Source: Hypoxylon rubiginosum (taxonomy: Eukaryota; Ascomycota; Sordariomycetes; Xylariales; Hypoxylaceae). From it: a DNA stretch of 64,000 nucleotides. Numbering within the stretch: the stretch's first letter is position 1; each line of letters begins with the position of its first letter. The notes under the pieces are model-generated. The model made no database searches and was not told the DNA's origin. It worked only from the letters and a program-made list of their open reading frames with translations. The DNA lies in contig CADCXA010000053.1 in assembly GCA_902806565.1 (NCBI GenBank), positions 806,001 through 870,000 of the forward strand, read 5' to 3'. Positions 46,252 to 56,743 of this stretch are shown here, one piece after another. The position numbers and the translations under genes were made by a program.

Positions 46252-47745
46252 ATGTCCAACGTCGTGCCAACCGCCTCGGTGACATTCAGCCGACCGATAG
46301 GCAACATGGAAGCCTACTTTCCGGCGCTATCAGATAGCCTCGGCGGATCGGCGGACAGAGAGCATTGGATTGTCTTTCTCGCACTTAAGCTTAGCTTTCC
46401 ACCATCTATCGTTGATCCGGTACCTTACCTGAAGCGGGCCTGGCAGGCCCTCCAAGTTCAACACCCGGCTCTAGGTGCCATACTGAGCCCATCTGGCGCA
46501 TCAGATCTAAAGGCCCAGTCGACTGTGTCTGCTATTTCTTACGAACCCGAGGCTTGGGCCAACATCAGTTTTTCGTGTCGGGATGAAAGAGACGCCGCTA
46601 CACTCTTCTCGAGTCTCCGTCCGACCGCTACTGCTACGTGCTACTGGCTATCTAAATCGAGTGAAGTGGTCTTACGTACTTCGCACTGGCGAGTCGATGG
46701 TGTTGGCATGACCAAGCTTGGACATCGATTCCTAGCGACTCTGGCCGACGTTGTGAAGCTCGGTGCAGACGCCGCCTTGGACACCTACGCGGCACAACCT
46801 CCCGCGTACCCTCCTATTGGCCCGAGCCTCGAGACACTGATCAGAGGGAGCAAGCCGCCGATTCTCAGCGCAAGCAAAGAAGATCCCGTTTTGGCAGCCG
46901 CAGCCGATGCACTCGTCGGCGAGTTCCTCCGCGGCGTGCCAAGCATCGGCCTCCCTACGCGAGCGAATTCTTACGACAGTCTGCCGGGGAGCAGCTCGCG
47001 TGTAGCAATTACTTTAGACGAGACAGCTACTGGGAAAGTGACAGCCACATGCCGGGAGAGGAAGCTGAAGGTGACCAGCGCCGTGCACGCAGCTATCGTG
47101 CGTGCGACCGCAAAGTTCCCACAGCACCCCCTCTCCAAATCCTACGCGGCGTTTGTGCCGGTCGATCTGCGCCGCCCCCTTGCTTCCACGGTCGGGCCGG
47201 AAACCAGGGACGACCCGCGAGTTACTGGCCTGTATTTTTCGGGCTTGCCGGTGTGCATCGAGGACGTCCTAGGCACGGACGGGAAGGCACCCAAGGACTT
47301 TGAGACCATATCTCGCGAGCTGGATGCTGTTTATTCGAGGGACCTTTTGGAATTCTGGAAGCCCGAAGACCATACAGGGAACGCAATTGGCTTTCTAGGC
47401 TTGATAGAGACTTACCTGCAGCGGACTACGGCCCTGCTTAGTGCTACCCTACCAGAAGGTCTACCGCCATTGCAGACCCCCGACTTGAGTAGTCTTGGAA
47501 AGATGGACGCATTCTTGCAGAATAACTACGGAGTCGGCGATGGCGCCAAGGTAAAAGTGGTAGACTGTTGGTTGGGTACGGAGACATTGAACCGAGGCGT
47601 ACAATTCCACACGTGGGGTTGGAAGGGTAAAATGACACTTTCTGCATGTTTCAACAACAGCTTCTATGAAGAAGCATTCGTGGTTGATGTTCTCGGAAAG
47701 GCAATCGAGGAGTTGCTAGCTGGATGTGACGTTCATAAACCATAA
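46252..47745 (+). CDS. Tri3-like condensation-fold acyltransferase
   Basis: A single exon of 497 residues. The condensation/BAHD-type active-site motif HxxxDG is seen as His145-Trp-Arg-Val-Asp-Gly in RTSHWRVDGVG. The N-terminal SRPIGNMEAYFPAL, AFVPVDLRRPL, DDPRVTGLYFSGLP, and the C-terminal LNRGVQFHTWGWKGKMTLSACFNNSFYEE fit the fungal Tri3 (15-O-acetyltransferase) family. Such enzymes transfer acetyl groups from acetyl-CoA to hydroxyls of secondary metabolites. No terpene cyclase, PKS or P450 gene is in the window, so the substrate is unknown and this is not evidence of a trichothecene cluster. There is no signal peptide; it is probably cytosolic. Confidence 0.82.
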   Translation: MSNVVPTASVTFSRPIGNMEAYFPALSDSLGGSADREHWIVFLALKLSFPPSIVDPVPYLKRAWQALQVQHPALGAILSPSGASDLKAQSTVSAISYEPEAWANISFSCRDERDAATLFSSLRPTATATCYWLSKSSEVVLRTSHWRVDGVGMTKLGHRFLATLADVVKLGADAALDTYAAQPPAYPPIGPSLETLIRGSKPPILSASKEDPVLAAAADALVGEFLRGVPSIGLPTRANSYDSLPGSSSRVAITLDETATGKVTATCRERKLKVTSAVHAAIVRATAKFPQHPLSKSYAAFVPVDLRRPLASTVGPETRDDPRVTGLYFSGLPVCIEDVLGTDGKAPKDFETISRELDAVYSRDLLEFWKPEDHTGNAIGFLGLIETYLQRTTALLSATLPEGLPPLQTPDLSSLGKMDAFLQNNYGVGDGAKVKVVDCWLGTETLNRGVQFHTWGWKGKMTLSACFNNSFYEEAFVVDVLGKAIEELLAGCDVHKP

Positions 47746-48014
47746 GGGTTCGTTCCATAGCCGTAGTGTCGAGAATCATATCGCCATGATAAAACTGTGC
47801 ACCCGTATAATTGCGGGCCGGTCAGCTCCAACGATTAGGACAGGACGAAGCAATTCATCAGCGTGGCGAACATATCTAGGTAGGTAGGTATCTAGGTCGA
47901 TTCAAGAACCCCATCCACATCTGACAGGCAAAGACCCCTGAGAGTGGCATCCAGAAGCGAAGGATGGTATATGTAACTCCCGCGTAGAGCTATGCTTTCT
48001 ATTTCGACTTTGCT

Positions 48015-49379
48015 TTAATACCATAGACTGTAACTATTCGCATCACCCCCTTCAAAATCTCTGAGATCCACCACCTCCCGAGTCGAGTCGAGCTTCACCG
48101 TTGTATTTCCCAAGAAGCCGAGGCAATGACCCGTAAAGTTTCGCACCCAGAACTCGCCATATCCCAGCGTCTCATTATGCTGGTCGTACGACGGCTCAAT
48201 CGTTGCCAGACCGAAAGCCGGACGCGAGCTGGGGTCCACCGCGACAACGTCCGGCATCCTGCTGTCCGAGCACGCCCAGTAGTCTCCGACGGAATACGGA
48301 GCGCTGGTCCACCTGCCGCACGCGGTGCGTCGGGTCTCGACGCAGGCGACGACAAAGACGACAAGCGTCATGGCTACGAGGAGCCCCGTGTAACCCACGT
48401 ACCAAAGCGAGCCGGCGCAGGGAATCGCGGTCGAGGTATGACCCCGCGCGAGATAGTAGCCGCAGATGACGACCGAGGCGGAGATGAATACCAGGTAGAA
48501 GAGCGCAACCAGAAACGCCGTGGTGGTAAACACCTTCCCGCCTTTAGGCTGCAGTAGGAAAAGCACGCATATCACCCACAGGCCTAGAAGTAGGATTATA
48601 AATAGTGCTCGGAAGGCCCTGCTCCCCCAAGAGGATGTCGGCAAGAACCGGGCATCTTTCAAATCTGATTCAGCGACGCCGTAGCCTAGGAGGTTATCCA
48701 TAGACACGCGCGACGTGTTGTCCATCTTAGCAGTCGATGGTGCGTCCTCGACTCGTGTCGCGCTGCCGAGCGACGTGTATGCAAAATCGTCAGTAAGCCA
48801 GAAGGCGCAGAAAAGCCGAAGCAGGCCGATAAACGCGAGCGGGAAGAAGATCTGATCGACGCCCATCAAGACTACGAAGCCGTCCGAGGCCGGCTTGTCG
48901 CCTAGGGCCAAGCCCAAGGCAACGACGGCCTGTGTCCCCTGCAGCGTGACGATCGACGTCTTGACGAATTCTCGCGAGAATACGGCGATCCGCGCGTGCT
49001 CGGGGAGGTGGGTGCAGTAGGGAGAGCTCAGGGCGACCATCTCCTCCGATCCGTCCCATCCCTGTGATGTCCAGAACAGCGCGTTGGTAGCCGCAAACAC
49101 CTTCTTGTCCCAGCACCTGGCGCGGATTCGCCGGTCCGCGATGGCGGCGTACCGCCACAGGATGGACGTCGGGTTATACATGCTGATGCGCTCATGCCAT
49201 CTTGGAGAAGGCTCGTGGAGAAGTGACGGCTGAGGAACGCCGGCGACAATGTGGGCGATGAGCGGCGCTAGACACAGCGTCAAGAGTGATATCCATTCTG
49301 TGAAGGAGAACTTGTTACTCTGGTACGCGATAGGAAGAATGAGATATGAATTCTCGGTGAAGAAGGTATCTTCAGCCAT
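48015..49379 (-). CDS. multi-pass membrane protein of unknown function
   Basis: A single exon of 454 residues. Hydrophobic segments are visible at about 30-48 (WISLLTLCLAPLIAHIVAG), 145-160, 170-195 (FVVLMGVDQIFFPLAFIGLLRLFCAFW), 260-280 (ALFIILLLGLWVICVLFLL), 290-312 and 335-355 (VGYTGLLVAMTLVVFVVACV). A soluble tail has sequons and DYWACSDSRMPD. The loops are rich in charged residues. I do not recognise the family; it resembles hypothetical fungal plasma- or endomembrane proteins. The gene is tail to tail with the acyltransferase, 269 bases away, and the spacer contains ctaggtaggtaggtatctagg near 47876. Confidence 0.65.
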   Translation of the reverse strand: MAEDTFFTENSYLILPIAYQSNKFSFTEWISLLTLCLAPLIAHIVAGVPQPSLLHEPSPRWHERISMYNPTSILWRYAAIADRRIRARCWDKKVFAATNALFWTSQGWDGSEEMVALSSPYCTHLPEHARIAVFSREFVKTSIVTLQGTQAVVALGLALGDKPASDGFVVLMGVDQIFFPLAFIGLLRLFCAFWLTDDFAYTSLGSATRVEDAPSTAKMDNTSRVSMDNLLGYGVAESDLKDARFLPTSSWGSRAFRALFIILLLGLWVICVLFLLQPKGGKVFTTTAFLVALFYLVFISASVVICGYYLARGHTSTAIPCAGSLWYVGYTGLLVAMTLVVFVVACVETRRTACGRWTSAPYSVGDYWACSDSRMPDVVAVDPSSRPAFGLATIEPSYDQHNETLGYGEFWVRNFTGHCLGFLGNTTVKLDSTREVVDLRDFEGGDANSYSLWY

Positions 49380-49988
49380 GATGAGCGCGGTCTGACGGGG
49401 AAAGCAGTGAATCCAGCACTTTTTGAGTCGCTGGGATTATGACCGTCTCGTCTACTCTGTTAACTTCAGCTCTCATTTGTGGAACTGGAGATCTATTCCA
49501 AACTTCAAGATATTGTGTCTTAGAGTTGTTGCTTCAACTCATAGGTACCTTAGATGATCATCTCATTGGCTCACTATTTTTAGTAAAGTTGGCCTATTTT
49601 TATCCCGTTGCACTCAATTTTACCACCTTATGTAAAACCGATGTCCCCCCTCGCCCCAGAGCCTTAACATACGGAATTGTCCTTCGGGAGTTGATCACCG
49701 CTTAGTAGACGAGTCTTCAACAGTATTCGAAGGTGAACCGATAATTTATGTGGTTTATCTAGATAGGTGGGTAGCTAATGATTTGCTGCCATGTACGAAT
49801 GTCGAGCCAAAAGTAGAACATGTTGTTCCTCATATTCCTCTGTTACGATCCATATACCGAGGCAAAGGGATTTGCCATTTAAGGAAGCCGCGAAGCTATT
49901 GACTCGAATGACCATGTTTCATATCCGAAGCAAGTGGAAGAATAGACGTGTTACGGCGTAGTGCGGGTAGCCATAATCCAGCCTCTAC
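49380..49988. other. intergenic spacer
   Basis: About 0.6 kb. A frame at 49439-49705 (+) has no domain and lies in the upstream region of the membrane-protein gene. Confidence 0.5.
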
Positions 49989-51106
49989 TCACGAGAGCCC
50001 AAGAGCCACCAACTTCCTAGCGAACGGGCACTTCTGCGCCTTCGAGTTCAAGCACGCGCCGGCCTCGAGAAGCATCCGCACGGCCGCTTCCGAGTCCTGG
50101 TGGATAGCCATGTGCAGCGGCGTCCACCCGGAATCGTCGTACGCGTCGACGTCTAGCCTGTCGCCGCCGCCGTCGCCAGAACCACGCTTTTCGAGCAGGA
50201 TGCGGAGAATCTCGTCGCGGCGGTACAGCGCGGCCCAGTGCAGCGCGGACCTAGCGTCTTTGTCGACGGCGCCGAGGCTCGCGCCGCGCGCGAGCAGTAT
50301 GCGCGCGACGGCCTCGTGGCCCCGGATTACCGCGTGCATCAGCGGCGTGCGCCCGTCGCTGTCTCTCTCGTCGCGGTCCAGTCCTTGCTGCAATAGCATC
50401 TCGACCATGCGGTCGGAGCCCTTCGAGGCCGCTATGTGCAGGCTGCCCAGCCATCCTTCATCGTCTGCCTCCGACTGGCGCGCCGGCTCCAGGCCCTCCT
50501 TAAGCTGCGCCGAGCGCCGGTAGCGCAGCGGCTTCCGCACGGTCGCCTGAGGCTCGCCGCTGCGGTCGTCTGTTGATGCTGCCTGAGTTGCACTTGACGG
50601 CGTCAGGTCCGCCTGCAACTCGTCTAGAAGTTGCGACGGTGATGGAAGGATAGTCTCGGGCGCGGCCAGCGCCGCATACGTGTCAGGCAAGATATCATCG
50701 GCAGAGCCGAAGTCCCAAAAATCTACATTGTCCAGGTCCGGCGGGGCAATATTAGACCTGTCGACCTGCGGAGAGTCAACAGCTGAGAGGAAAGCAGGTG
50801 CAGTCGAACCCCCTTCGGAAGCTAGAATATGTGACAGCGGCGACTGCGAAGGATTTAGAGACTGGGAGCCAACGGCGTCTGCCGTAGGATTTGGGAGGGC
50901 ATCAGCGGAGACGCCATCCCCGGCGACGACGCCGCGTCGTTGACCTCTCTTCTCTAGGAAACACAACTGTCGGCAGGCGGAAAGAGGTGACAAAGAAATA
51001 ATGGTTTCAATTCGCTTCACTTACGTCGAAATTTGCGCTGAGCTATTCGATTCTGCAACCGACGACGCTCGATGGCATCGCTAGGTAGTTGTACGTTGAA
51101 CTCCAT
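49989..51106 (-). CDS. bZIP basic-region plus ankyrin-repeat protein
   Basis: Two exons (51106-51025 and 50953-49989) give 348 residues. Exon 1 encodes a bZIP basic region, IERRRLQNRIAQRKFRQKRGQ (residues 12-32), with the N-x-x-A-Q-R-x-F-R signature. The splice (GTAAGT donor, CCTAG acceptor) completes the RKFRQKRGQ motif. An earlier acceptor would break it. No leucine heptads follow; instead there are about 160 residues of Ser/Pro/Asp-rich sequence. Four ankyrin repeats close the protein (GSLHIAASKGSDRMVEMLL, GRTPLMHAVIRGHEAVARILL, SALHWAALYRRDEILRILL, GWTPLHMAIHQDSEAAVRMLL). It is probably a nuclear regulator that pairs or anchors through ankyrin repeats rather than a zipper. The same architecture occurs in other filamentous fungi. 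Confidence 0.85.
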
Positions 51107-51734
51107 CTAGTCAAGATTCGAGATTGTGTTATATCTTCGGCCATTGCAATGCACTTAGAAGGATTACAAAGAAGAATTACGAATTACCCTCTATTACCCG
51201 AGATTAAAATAGAATGCCAAGTGTTTCTTCGGGTTTAGGGCGTCACAAGGAGCCTCATGTTACATCAATGCTTACATTGCTCAATGTTACCAGGCTGCAT
51301 CCTATTCAGCATATAGAATTGTACCTGCATATCACATTAGACTTAATTTGGATCAAGAAATTTTCAATTGCGAGTAAGTAATATGTAGGTACACTACATG
51401 ATATACCTCCATGTAGGTAATTAGTCCAATGCGAGTAAATCCAGTTAGCCAGTATCGTGTCATTGTCCCAAGACCGACTGCGAAACGAAGAAATAGGGAG
51501 ACCATTATAGCCAAGGTAAACAAAAAGCATCTACCAACTGCCTGCGTCTTTACGCACGAAAATAAGACATCCCATCTCAGCTTGGAAGGATACATCACAT
51601 CAACTATCAACTCCGGTAATCTTGAATCTTTTCATATTCCCATTCACGAGTCCCAAGAACACACATTCTAGTACACATACAAACTCGTTACCCTATCTAT
51701 CATTATTTACCAGAGCTCTCGATCAACCATCGTC
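51107..51734. other. intergenic spacer
   Basis: About 0.6 kb between two minus-strand genes. Overlapping frames at 51306-51671 on both strands show no domain. Confidence 0.5.
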
Positions 51735-53450
51735 CTATAGCATGAGCATCCCAGCTCCGGAAACGAGAGCCGTGATTACGTAGGCGACAAAGCAAGCCTT
51801 GCCAAAGTCAAAGAAAGCGGGAGTAGTCATGATGCCCATGGCAGCACCTTCAGACGTACTGCTAGCAGCGGCAGTGCCCTGTTGACCCGTCGGGCTAGGG
51901 ACAGTTCCCTGGCCGTTAGTGCCAGCTGCCGAGAGCAAAGCCTCACAGCCCCCCGCGGTCGTCGGGCTTTGTGTCGAGGCAAGTCCACCAAAGTCGCAGG
52001 CGCTGGCCTTGTTGCTCTGGGCCTGGTAGTATTGGTTGGCAACGAAAGCAAGCTGCTGCTTGGGAGAACATCCACTGACGGCACCATACGTACCAGTCGT
52101 GGCATTATGGGCAATTCCAGCACAGTAATCCTCGTTGGCACCGCAGATGTAGTCGAAGTTCTGAGCATAGGAATCGGAGTCATCAGAGTTGACGTTGCAC
52201 GTCAGGGCGCTGACTTCACAGCTGCAAAGCGAAGGGTTGACTGCAGGCGGCAGAGGCGACGCCATCGCAGCCCAAGTAGTGCCACCAACAGTCGGGCAGG
52301 CAGGGGCAGTGTTGCCAGGCGTGTAGGCGCTGGATTGGGTGGAGGACGGGGTAACCTTGGCTAGCTGCGACTTGAGGGAAGTAAAGTCCGGGTAAGGCGA
52401 AACAGTGTTGTCCTTGATATCGACTAGACCATACTCGTTGTCGGAGTAAAACCACTCGTAGACGATGCCACCAGAGAAAACAGATGTCATATTGCCATAG
52501 AGGACAGCAACCTCGGTGAAGGGTCTGTGGGTAGGGCCGTCGGTGATACCTTCAATACAGCCATATTCGGCAAAGAAAACGGGGACGGGGTAGTCTGAGA
52601 AGAAGTCGACACGGTCGCCGTATGAAGAGGTCTCGTAGTTACTGTCTCCGCACCACGAGTAGACGTTGTAGCCCCAGAAATCAATGGATGTCGCAGCATC
52701 GTCACCGGGGGTACAGGCGAAGTAATGAGCGAGCTCATCTCGGCTGGGAACATCGGCGGTGGCATAACCTACACCCATAGTAGTGCGGTACTTCATCTGC
52801 TTGATATAACCCTTGGTGTCTCGGACAGCGGCTTTGACGAAGGCGGCGGCGGCGGTCTCGTTCTGCTTGCTCACGACTTCATTGCCAGCAAAGAAGCCGA
52901 TCACGTTGTTGTACTTGGCCAAGGCATCGACCACGGCAGTGTATCGCGTGTAGAGAGCAACATTCCATTCGGGGTCGGAGCTGTCAATGGAAGTGCCCGG
53001 CTCGCCAAGATCGGCGATGACGTAGATATCGTTAGAGGCCAGCTGCTCCATACAGTCATCGTGGTTCTGGGTAGGGTCGATGGCGTAGACTCGGATGACG
53101 TTGGTGAAGAGCTGCTTCATGAAAGGAATATCACGCGAACACTTGGAGGCATCGGCCAAGGGATCGGTGTACTTAGTATTGGCATCGTTGTTATCGGTGC
53201 CGTTAGGACTATAGTTCTCTTGGTACGCCACACCCTTCAAGAAGCTAGTGGTAGTGGGTGGTCAGCGCCGGGGTCCGCCAAGACGGCAGGTTCCTGGTGG
53301 TGAAACTTACAATTGAGATCCGTTGTTGCTATAGAAAAAGTGCTGTCCATAGGCTTCGATGGCGGGAATGTCATCGTAACTTGCAGCGAGAGTGCCAGAC
53401 AAGGCAGCAAGCCCTAAGGCGAGGTGCGGCAGAGCCGAAGATGTCCACAT
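51735..53450 (-). CDS. GH72 1,3-beta-glucanosyltransferase with CBM43/X8, GPI-anchored (Gel/Gas family)
   Basis: Two exons (53450-53311, 53244-51735) give 549 residues. The enzyme elongates beta-1,3-glucan in the cell wall from the outer face of the plasma membrane. A signal peptide (ALGLAALSGTLAA) comes first. The GH72 domain has FFYSNNGSQFFLKGVAYQ, catalytic acid/base Glu169 in FFAGNE and nucleophile Glu273 in VFFAEYG. After TPGNTAPACP comes a cysteine-rich X8/CBM43 module (SLCSCEVSALTCNV, DYICGANEDYCAGI, SGCSPKQQLAFVANQYY, ASACDFGG). A Ser/Thr/Gly linker and a hydrophobic tail give a GPI-attachment signal. The start at 53450 is chosen because it opens the signal peptide; an in-frame ATG 13 codons upstream is less likely. 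GH72 plus X8 corresponds to the Gas1/Gel2-type subgroup. Confidence 0.95.
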
Positions 53451-56255
53451 GGTGGTGGTTCGATTGCGTTGCGATCCTTGAAAACGCAAGATTCCTGGAA
53501 GAACGAGCAGTGGAAATTAATTAATTGTTGTTCTGGGATGGGACTGCACCACCGAAACGAAAGAATATTAAAAACGAGAGTACGTCGATGATGGCGATTA
53601 GTGAGTGTCGTTGACGGGTGTGTTGATACAAATGACGAGGAATTGAGAAATGCAAATGTTGTTCGGGGACAAGAGACGGGAGAAAGTTAAAAAAGGATGA
53701 GATGGAAAATTAGTGGCGAACCACGCAAGCAGTACTGCGTATGTACTTCGTCCAATCAAAGAAGTGTCAGCCAAATCAAGATCCTTCGCCTCGACACCCA
53801 ATGATTTGGTTTCAAAATTGGAGAAAGACCCCGGTCGTCTCTTTTTTGGTACGTTGGTGTGATAAAATAGAGGCGTAATACTAGCAGACTAGGAACAGGC
53901 GACAAGTAGGAACAGGAAATCGGCCGAAATGGTGCTAAATCCAGGGCTGCTAGGTCAAGTATCCGTGTTAAATGTGCTAGCCAGGTACGTAATGGTGTTT
54001 TTGGCGCCAGAAAGCTTTAATAGGTCAGACGAATTAGAATACGAGGGCGGTAGTCCCCTCCAACACGGTCAGCGACGGTCCAACACACTGCAACACGGGG
54101 ACTAGAACTGCTAGAGTCCGCTATAATTTTGGGTCTTTACTGGACTGCGCTTACTATCAAGTGCTTTTCAATTTCCTGTATCAGAAGGAAGCTTATGTGT
54201 CATTCAGTGGCTATGCTAGTCGCAGAGAAGCAAACGAGGTAGGCAGGCAGGTAAGCGAACGGTGAGGGGCCAAAAATGGACCCAAGTTGGTTAATGGGGT
54301 GTATTTTTATGTACTGTACGTTGCCTTACGTCCATAAACACCCCTCTTTACAGTGGGCTCAGTGCTTGTTTGGGCTTGTTTGGGGTCCTTAGGGTGCCTC
54401 AACAGATGCCAGGTGACGTCCAGTGCGATTCGATTAGCTTGGCGGTTCCGAACAACCCGTTATTGATGTGCAGCTACTCCAATCGATCACGAATAGACGC
54501 CCTACAGAAAAGCTTAGCACGCTTGGCATCTTCGAATTTGGATATTTATATTACAATGCTTGAGTCGATCAACAAAACCCACTGATGTCAATAACGGACG
54601 ATAGGGATGAAGATAAAATCGATGAAACGTTCGCACATTTCTTTAACGCCATGTACAGGTACTGTCACAAAGGCGAAGGCGGTCAGACCATCCCTAAACC
54701 TGAGACAGGTACAGTCCGTACTAGTAGAAGAAATAGGGGTAACTTGTGCCGCATTTCCAGTGCGCTAGTCAACAATTCGCCGCAATATTCACAATGTCGA
54801 AACGTAACGTCAATGCCGATATTCTAGGAGCCTCATCCTGCATTCTATACGACTTGAAGTGTCCATCTTTTAGTACTTTAGTACGAACTCATTTTCACAT
54901 TCGATATGTATTTATTCTATCTCCACCCACCGAACATTACAGTCCCGCGGTATTCACGATTGGCCTAGATTCTTCATTAGACGGATAGGTATGCAAAGAT
55001 GAGGACGAGATGAAGTAGTATCGATACCCCAGAACATCCTATTTTCTATTGGTAAATTTGATGAGCCAAAGCTGGAAGATGATTTTCCTTCAACAAGTTG
55101 CGAACTTCGGCATTGCTACCCGAATATGGGCACAGCCACCAAGAAGCCCAAGGCAACGACAATTCGACTTAGGTACGAAGCATATCCAGTGGTGCACAAG
55201 AGAAATTCCACTCAAATGACCAGATTATGATTGATTCAAATCCAACTGGTTTGTCACAAAGAGCAACATAGCTGTAGGCAAAGTCTATTGACGGCTCACC
55301 CTCCGAAATGAAGCAGCATCAAATCTCCGCTCAAGGTCCACCATTAACAGCCACGTACACGCGTCAAATACTCAACCGAGATAATAACCATCGATGCCGC
55401 AAGGTTCTATATCCCGTTAACGATCCTCGATAGCTTGTAATCCTTAATCAAATTGAATTTCTCCTCGTCCGGATCCGCCGTATTCCCGGTCGTTCAAGCA
55501 AGCTCGTCACCGCCAGTTCCTAAAGCTTTTACAGATGCTGTAACAGCGTCAACGCGGCTCTCATAAGTCACGACGCTAATCAAAAGTCGTGAAATTAACT
55601 ACATCGTTACTTACGAAGATATCAAGCTAACTGCGAAGGGCTACGGATACACAGTCACCGAAGCTCCTCATCCTTCCAACTTAGCCCCCTTATCCGGGCC
55701 AACAGGCCAACTTCCCGGCCAAAGGGCCAAGAGCCGGAAGACTTCGACTCAACATTACCATTAAGGACTCGCGCGTTACCTAAAGGCAGGTGTAGGTTCA
55801 GTCGGGATAGGATGACTGAGCCATGGTTTCCAAATAGTAACGAGTAGGCTGTATCTCGTGCTGGAGATACTTGCGCAATATTTTCTTCGTGTGTCATCCT
55901 ATCGTCCTTGTATCGGATGGTTGCCGACGTACTGTGTACAAGCATCGAGATTTTATAAGAGGCCCCCATGTAAGGAGCAGATAATGCCGCTATCCGTCGT
56001 GTGCTACTGGAGATTTTCATGTAAATTGGGATCCCCTTCGTAACACAGAGGTTCCCTTCGGCAAGGCGCAGTCTCGACGACGTCATTGTTCATTTGTTTA
56101 TCATTTATCTCATCCGAAAGATGGCCGTCATAATCCCTTGCTAGGCATATAAATAGGTTATATAGACACTGTACTGACATTGTACTGACATTGTATTGAC
56201 CTCGATATCACTATCATCTTCCTCTCAGGGCCTAACAGCTACATCGCAATTTGAG
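53451..56255. other. gene-poor region
   Basis: About 2.8 kb. The first 450 bases are the GH72 promoter. Frames at 54370-54988 (+) and 55655-56086 (-) have no domain, signal peptide or splice support. A short tandem repeat of tgtactgacat is visible at about 56169-56200. No transposon remnant was recognised. Confidence 0.5.
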
Positions 56256-56743
56256 TTACATAGATGGGTTCTGAATAGCTCCGGGAACCTCCTGGACCCA
56301 GCCGACTCTGTGAGGGGCAAACAGCTCGACGAACGGCTTGGCATCGTCGAGGGCGTTCACGTCGTCCATGATGCCGGCCTTGATGACCTTGTTGTCGCCG
56401 AAGCTTGGCCCGTCGCGGAACAGGGTGCTGCCGCAGTCGCCGCAGAAGTGCGAGGTGATCTCCTTGCCCGAGTCGGCCACCTTGGCGAGGGTCTTGGGTG
56501 TGCCCGACAAGATCTTGAAGCCCGCGCCCGGCACGATGAGGTTGGTGCTGTAAGTCGAGCCCGTGATCTTGCGGCAGTCGAGGCAGTGGCACAGAGCCTA
56601 GACAAGTGTCAGCTACCCAAATACCTAGTTTATAATACTGGAAATAATACACAAGCGAATTGAGGTAGACAGACCTTGGCAACAGGCTCGCCTTCGTACG
56701 AGACGCGGACTTTACCACAGAAGCATCCACCTTCTTTGGCCAT
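56256..56743 (-). CDS. GFA/CENP-V-domain zinc protein
   Basis: Two exons (56743-56675 and 56597-56256) give 136 residues. The GFA fold is shown by MAKEGGCFCGKVRVSYEG (first Cys-x-Cys pair), then ALCHCLDCRKITGSTYSTNL (Cys-x-Cys-x-x-Cys), SHFCGDCGSTLF (Cys-x-x-Cys), and the C-terminal VELFAPHRVGWVQEVPGA. These cysteines bind two zinc ions in relatives. Proteins of this family were named for glutathione-dependent formaldehyde-activating enzyme, but most fungal members have no proven reaction. The first exon and its GTCTGT donor are needed to supply the first Cys pair. The GC-rich antisense strand gives false frames. Confidence 0.9.

Noticed and set aside
46252..47745. Trichothecene cluster inferred from the Tri3-like gene
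   Set aside because: One acyltransferase family member without a terpene cyclase or other pathway genes is not evidence for that pathway.
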